Origin: Strongyloides papillosus | Lineage: Eukaryota; Nematoda; Chromadorea; Rhabditida; Strongyloididae | NCBI GenBank assembly: GCA_005656395.1 | Contig: SRSI01000043.1 | Span: 434,001-498,000 of the forward strand | DNA length: 64,000 nucleotides | Reading direction: 5' to 3' | Part shown: positions 59,701 through 64,000 of the stretch, piece after piece | Layout: every line of letters begins with the position of its first letter | Numbering within the stretch: position 1 is the stretch's first letter | The notes under the pieces: model-generated | What the model saw: only the letters and a program-made list of their open reading frames with translations | Told to the model about the DNA's origin: nothing | Database searches by the model: none | Program-made: the position numbers and the translations under genes

Positions 59701-61312
59701 AATAACTAACAAATCACCAGAGAGATGTAGAATATTGGTAGACGGACCAGGTGGTACAGGAAAAAGTTATTTAATTAAATCTATAAGTGAGGCTGTAACT
59801 TATTTATGCAGAACTTCCTTAAATGATTTAGAACGAACTTATCCAAATGTCTTACTATGCGGACCTACTGGGATGTCAGCTAATCAAATTAAAGGAAAAA
59901 CAGCACATACCCTATTTGGTATACCATGTAATGCAAACTTTAGATACATTAGATACACTGAACTGTCATCTGGAAAATTAACTAAACTATCGGAATCTTT
60001 GAAACATGTCAAACTTCTGATAATGGATGAAATTAGTATGATACCAAATGAAATACTATATATGATAAATTTAAGATTAAATGAAGCAAAACACTCCGTC
60101 AACCGTCTATTTGGAGACATTAACGTACTAATGTTAGGAGACATGATGCAATTACCACCTGTATCCAATCATTCTAATAGACCAATGTTTTATAAGGAAA
60201 TTGATATAGGCAAATTTAATAAAATGTTTGGTCCAACTTTAGGAACACGATCTGCTTTTATAAATTTCGAATTTATACCTTTAACCGAAAATGTAAGACA
60301 ACAAAATGATCCAGATTTTGGGGATGTTTTAAATTCAATACGAATGGGAGGCATTACTGATAAAGCTAGATACTTATTAAACGAAAGGATTACAGATAAA
60401 ACATTATTTGAAACATATTTGGAATGTGAAAATAATTATGGCGATTGTGTTATTATTAGCCCGAATAACAAAACAGTAGACGAAACTAATGAACATATAA
60501 TCAGATCTATTGCGGCGGAAAAAAATTACACTGTTTATGAAATATCATGCAAAGACAGTTTAGCAGTCAAAAATAAGTTAAATAGAAGAATTTATTTAAA
60601 GAAGGAGGCAAAGTATTCTCGTGAAGCAATTACAGATATATCATTGCAAGAATTAGAATCATGTTTGACAGTATTTGAAAAAAAATCAAACAGAAAAGAA
60701 AAAGGATTGCCAACTACTTTATACATTTGTAACAGTTCAAGAGTAATGTTAACTAGAAACAAAAATGTTAGAAAAGGATTATGTAACGGAGCCAGAGGTC
60801 ACGTTGTAGGATTTAAACATACTTCAAATATAGGTAACTCTACAAAACTTTCAGCACTTGATTTAACCGGTATTACTATTAAGTTTGACAACTGCGATGA
60901 ACTTGTAGATATCAAACCTTCACACCATAGATATGTAGAAGGAAAAATCTTAATCAAACGTATTCAATTCCCTTTACAGATCTGTTATAGTATGACAGTT
61001 CACAAATGTCAAGGACTTACATTACCCAGTGCAATTATTAATTTTCCATCAAGCAAACATGAAAAAATTAATGAAACACCTGGTTTACTATATGTAGCTC
61101 TTTCAAGAGTAAGAACATCAAACTCGTTATTTATTTACGAACTGAATTATGATAGATATAACAATGCTAATATGGAAAACAAGGAACAAATAGAAAAAAT
61201 GCAGCGTCAAATAGGTATGAATACCACTGAAGAAATATCAAAACAAATTGTTAACAGTCATATAACATCTGATAATGAACTATATGATGACGAATACGAA
61301 AATTTATATTAA
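56746..61312 (+). pseudogene. Helitron Rep-helicase (RepHel), one frameshift
   Basis: The N-terminal part (56746-57558) is of the kind found before Helitron Rep domains: YSCDSCSNFARKTK, TWCVQSIISITKI, AVKGYAICF, then DMHSVVTAFPWIYPYG. The main part is read one base further on (57518-61312, 1,264 codons). The junction at about 57520 (YPYG, then EDFRHTVEERITKI) needs a one-base shift, so the gene is broken unless that is a sequencing error. Seen in the main part: HUH motif QQRGPPHCHFLLW (about 191-203), two-tyrosine motif YAAKYVSK (about 364-371), helicase Walker A DGPGGTGKS (about 742-750), LIMDEISMI, LGDMMQLPPV, and motif VI YSMTVHKCQG. This is a Y2 rolling-circle transposase. The start codon lies inside the inserted inverted repeat, so the original start was further upstream. 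Confidence 0.9.
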
Positions 61313-62040
61313 TCAATTATGTCAATCTTAACATATTACATTGTCCATACAACCTTTATTATAAATAAATAATTAAATCATATACATTTTATTATGCATA
61401 TCTTACCTACATTAATCAATTATTTCTACATAAAAAATTAATTAATACATTTTTGAACATTTTTCCATAGTCTAACTTCAATCTTAATCTTAACAACAAA
61501 TAAAAAATTTTAATTCTATTTATGTCATTACAAATTTTATTAAATTACTTTTAAAATCATTCACCTACTACTTATATCCACATTTATTAAAATGTACCAA
61601 TCATTTTTATATGTATTAGATGAATAAACACTAATGTAAATTTGGCATTTTTAGTAAACATTTAAAATATTATTTAATTACCGATCTAAACATCTCAAAA
61701 TTCTTGCAATTAAACACAAAATTTTTTATTGAGAATTACATTTACTATAATAACAGTAAATTTTATATATATTACCAACAAAATAAGCTTTCTTAGAACT
61801 TTAATTATAATTTACATCCACAGTTATCATAAATATATTTTTAACCATGAATTTATTTCTAACAATGATTGGTATATATAAAATTTTCACTAAATTTATA
61901 ATACATTATATTGATACACTTCTAACATTTTCCATAAAATTAACTAAGTAAAAATTTAAATATAAACAAAATAAAATCCAACTACGTTTTTATATACTTT
62001 TATTAAAAATAAACTCAATAATCGTTTTAAACAAGAAAAA
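61313..62040. other. Convergent region between RepHel and RPA1-like genes
   Basis: 728 bp of A+T-rich sequence. If the Helitron ends here, its 3' hairpin and CTRR end should be inside, but I could not identify them. Confidence 0.45.
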
Positions 62041-63854
62041 TTATGCGTCTTCATAGTTACCAATCATTTTCTTGTCCTCAATGTATTTATTGGTTTCAGC
62101 TAAGAACTTAGTGTACAATTTCAGATTTGGAAGCTTAATGTCTTCAATTGTTCTATTTAGATATATCTTTTCAGGAGTGTCATTGTCAGAGAGTCTTATT
62201 TTAATAAACAATAACATCTCTTTAAGAGGATCAATAATATCATGTATAGCATTAGTTTGCCCATTATCATAAAGTTTACTAAGCTTTGTTTCAGAAATAT
62301 TTAGAAATTTACTAATCTTATTGAAGAATAGAGTTGCATTATCAAGACGTCCAGTATCGTCTAATAGTACAATCTTAGCATAAACATTTGTTAATGCTTC
62401 TGGCTTATCTTTTGGAACATGGTAAAATTTCTTTCCCCATCTACATATACGATAAAATCCATTTATAACTTGAGGCTCAATTCTATATTCAAGTTTTTTA
62501 GTAACAAGTCCGTGTATTGTATACAATTTGTTAAATATTTCCTCCTCAGTATCAATTTTCTTTAGGACTGGTAAAACCAAATCTTCAATATTAAACTTGT
62601 CCGTTTTTTCATTCAACTTTTTTAAAACAAATTCGGGAAAATTATAAAAACATGTGGATACAGATGAGGACAAAGAATGAAATTTCTTGTTAATATATAT
62701 GACATTTACATTTCTAATGGCAATTGATTTCCCTATATCCTTATCATCAAATTTGAAGCACTTGTAACCAAAAAGACTTACTGCTACAACATCTTTCTTA
62801 TCATCAACAAAGAATATGTGTCTCATAACAGAGGATTTTGAAGTATCATTAAGAACAAATGGAGATGGTTTATCAATAGCAATTATGGTTCCAATAATAT
62901 TGACATCTCGTTCACCACCATTCTTGACTTCACTGAATTTCGAATACTGAAACTTAGGGTTGACATATAAAAATCCATTAACCTTATTGATTAATTTAAA
63001 CTTAACTTCATTTGAATTGAGTACGATTTCTATATCAAGATTAGTTTTATAACCAAACTCTTTATTTTTTGATGACAATTCCGCAACATTAACATTAACC
63101 AAATAAAAATGTTCAAGTAATAAATTATCATAAACATTTCTATGATGACGTTCAAATGCCCTAAATTTCAACTCATTACCAAATTCATCCATCACAGAAA
63201 TACTATAATTATACGACGGAGTGTGTAATTGACCTCCCTCATTACTTTGGCGCTTAGCTTTACTCTTCTGAGACTCATTAAACCCAGACTTATCGATTAC
63301 TTGAATGACAAAGGTATAATTTTTGTTGCTTTCAATCTCAGACATTTCAATACGATCATCTTCGTCAGATATTTCCTCATGAACTGATTCATCATAACCA
63401 TCTTCGGAATACTCGATTTCACTAGGGTAAAAAGTATTTACTACATTCAACAGATCAGTTTCTTCAGACACAACAGAAATATTTAATAGACGAATAATAA
63501 TTTGAACATGTCCATTAATATACTTTGGATAGGCCGAAACACCACGAACATTAATAACTGGTTTCTTCTTTCCAAGTAATGCATCAATCAGATTTGTAGG
63601 AATTTCATCGAGAATGCAATATTTGTAACCTTGATCACCGTCCATGCAAACAGTTTCCTCGCCAGTAAAAGCTGTATACTTAGTAATTTCCAATAAAATT
63701 TATCAATATCTTAATATTATTGATTACATTAACTTACAGTAATTTGAAGGCATCCTGTTATTTCCATATGATGACTATCACTATTACTGTTTTTAAAATC
63801 TGCCAAAACAGATTTAAAGAAATTTTTAGTAAGCTCTATTTTAGTATCAGACAT
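62041..63854 (-). CDS. RPA1-like single-strand DNA-binding protein lacking the zinc ribbon
   Basis: Exons at 63854-63738 and 63678-62041 (59-bp intron, gtaagt...actaag) give 584 residues, near the ~600 of RPA1. Order: an N-terminal OB-like region (MSDTKIELTK...YKYCILDEIP...VINVRGVSAYPKYINGHVQIII, 1-110); an acidic linker with a KAKRQ basic patch; a region like DNA-binding domain A (about 160-250); domain B (about 265-350: GTIIAIDKPSPFVL, KKDVVAVSLFGYKCFKF, SIAIRNVNVI, FHSLSSS); and a C-terminal domain (VYAKIVLLDDTGRLDNATLFF, KFLNISETKLSKL). In RPA1 that last domain holds a four-cysteine zinc ribbon; here the corresponding stretch (YRICRWGKKFYHVPKD) keeps one cysteine. RPA1 coats single-stranded DNA in replication and repair. 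Helitrons often carry RPA-like genes, so it may be Helitron cargo or a host paralogue. Confidence 0.8.
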
Positions 63855-64000
63855 TTAAATAGAAAAAATAAAAAACAATTGAGTTTCTTAAAAATACAGA
63901 ACTGTAAATAAAAAAAATTAATTCCCATACGTGTTGAATCAACATCCAAAGTTGTTTTGTCATTAATAATACTGCTTAGTTTATTCACCATCATTACAAT
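63855..64000. other. 5' flank of the RPA1-like gene
   Basis: On the minus strand an acceptor-like tttacag (about 63904) precedes the start codon by about 50 bp, and a possible upstream exon (MMVNKLSSIINDKTTLD..., 63993-63929, donor gtatgg) lies before it. Joining them gives an early stop, so this is either 5' leader or an unrelated exon. Confidence 0.35.

Larger units (their letters stand above)
54149..61312 (+). mobile_element. Helitron (minimum extent, coding part)
   Basis: The Rep-helicase protein at 56746-61312 identifies the element, and the spliced gene just upstream on the same strand is probably part of it. Helitrons move by rolling-circle replication using a two-tyrosine HUH nuclease joined to a helicase. 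Their ends lack inverted repeats (5' TC, 3' CTRR after a hairpin), and I could not place either end in this A+T-rich sequence. The element is damaged: apparent one-base frame shifts at about 54870 and 57520, and an insertion with inverted-repeat ends at 56100-56755. An RPA1-like gene lies 0.7 kb downstream in opposite orientation and could be cargo. Confidence 0.8.

Overview
The window is nuclear DNA of a very A+T-rich animal, most likely a clade IV nematode of the Strongyloides/Rhabditophanes kind. The inference rests on tiny introns (about 38-60 bp, gt...ag) that splice into complete reading frames, closely packed genes, a duplicated nematode-type seven-transmembrane chemoreceptor, and a POU protein that resembles C. 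elegans CEH-18 in size and layout. The exact species is not determined. Exon boundaries below were worked out by hand from splice motifs and checked for frame closure; none is confirmed by transcripts.

Layout. (1) 1-14400 is a repeat desert: a tandem array of diverged units of about 1.03-1.12 kb, folded into a giant, nearly perfect palindrome (arms about 3226-8406 and 9519-13615, unique spacer 8407-9518). The right arm lacks exactly one 1,089-bp unit. (2) 14400-24100 is gene-poor: a 0.9-kb pogo/mariner-like element with TA target duplication, two small hairpin elements, a 1.5-kb duplication carrying two chemoreceptor genes, and a broken DEAD-box helicase fragment. (3) 24100-50740 is a compact block of ordinary cellular genes: a lone FtsH_ext-type membrane protein, an aldo-keto reductase, mitochondrial rRNA dimethyltransferase TFB1M, the polyadenylation factor FIP1, a CEH-18-like POU factor, an ARAP-like RhoGAP, the XPD helicase, TACO1, a secreted protein, a coiled-coil protein, an ankyrin protein, a 1,488-residue MATH-domain protein, a replication factor C subunit 3 homologue and mitochondrial ribosomal protein L11. 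(4) 50740-64000 is a second mobile-DNA region: a 2.2-kb foldback element with 637-bp inverted repeats, short repeats related to its tip, a Helitron (upstream spliced gene plus RepHel) damaged by two frameshifts and by an insertion with inverted repeats that carries an exon-like segment, and a zinc-finger-less RPA1-like gene facing the Helitron.

Several genes share themes. TFB1M, TACO1, MRPL11 and the FtsH_ext protein point to mitochondrial translation and membrane quality control. XPD, RFC3-like and RPA1-like belong to DNA repair and replication, but the last two have unusual features (no Walker A lysine; no zinc ribbon) and may be paralogues or, for RPA, Helitron cargo. The strongest leads are the palindromic satellite array, the Helitron/RPA neighbourhood with its nested insertion, and the AAA-less FtsH_ext protein.
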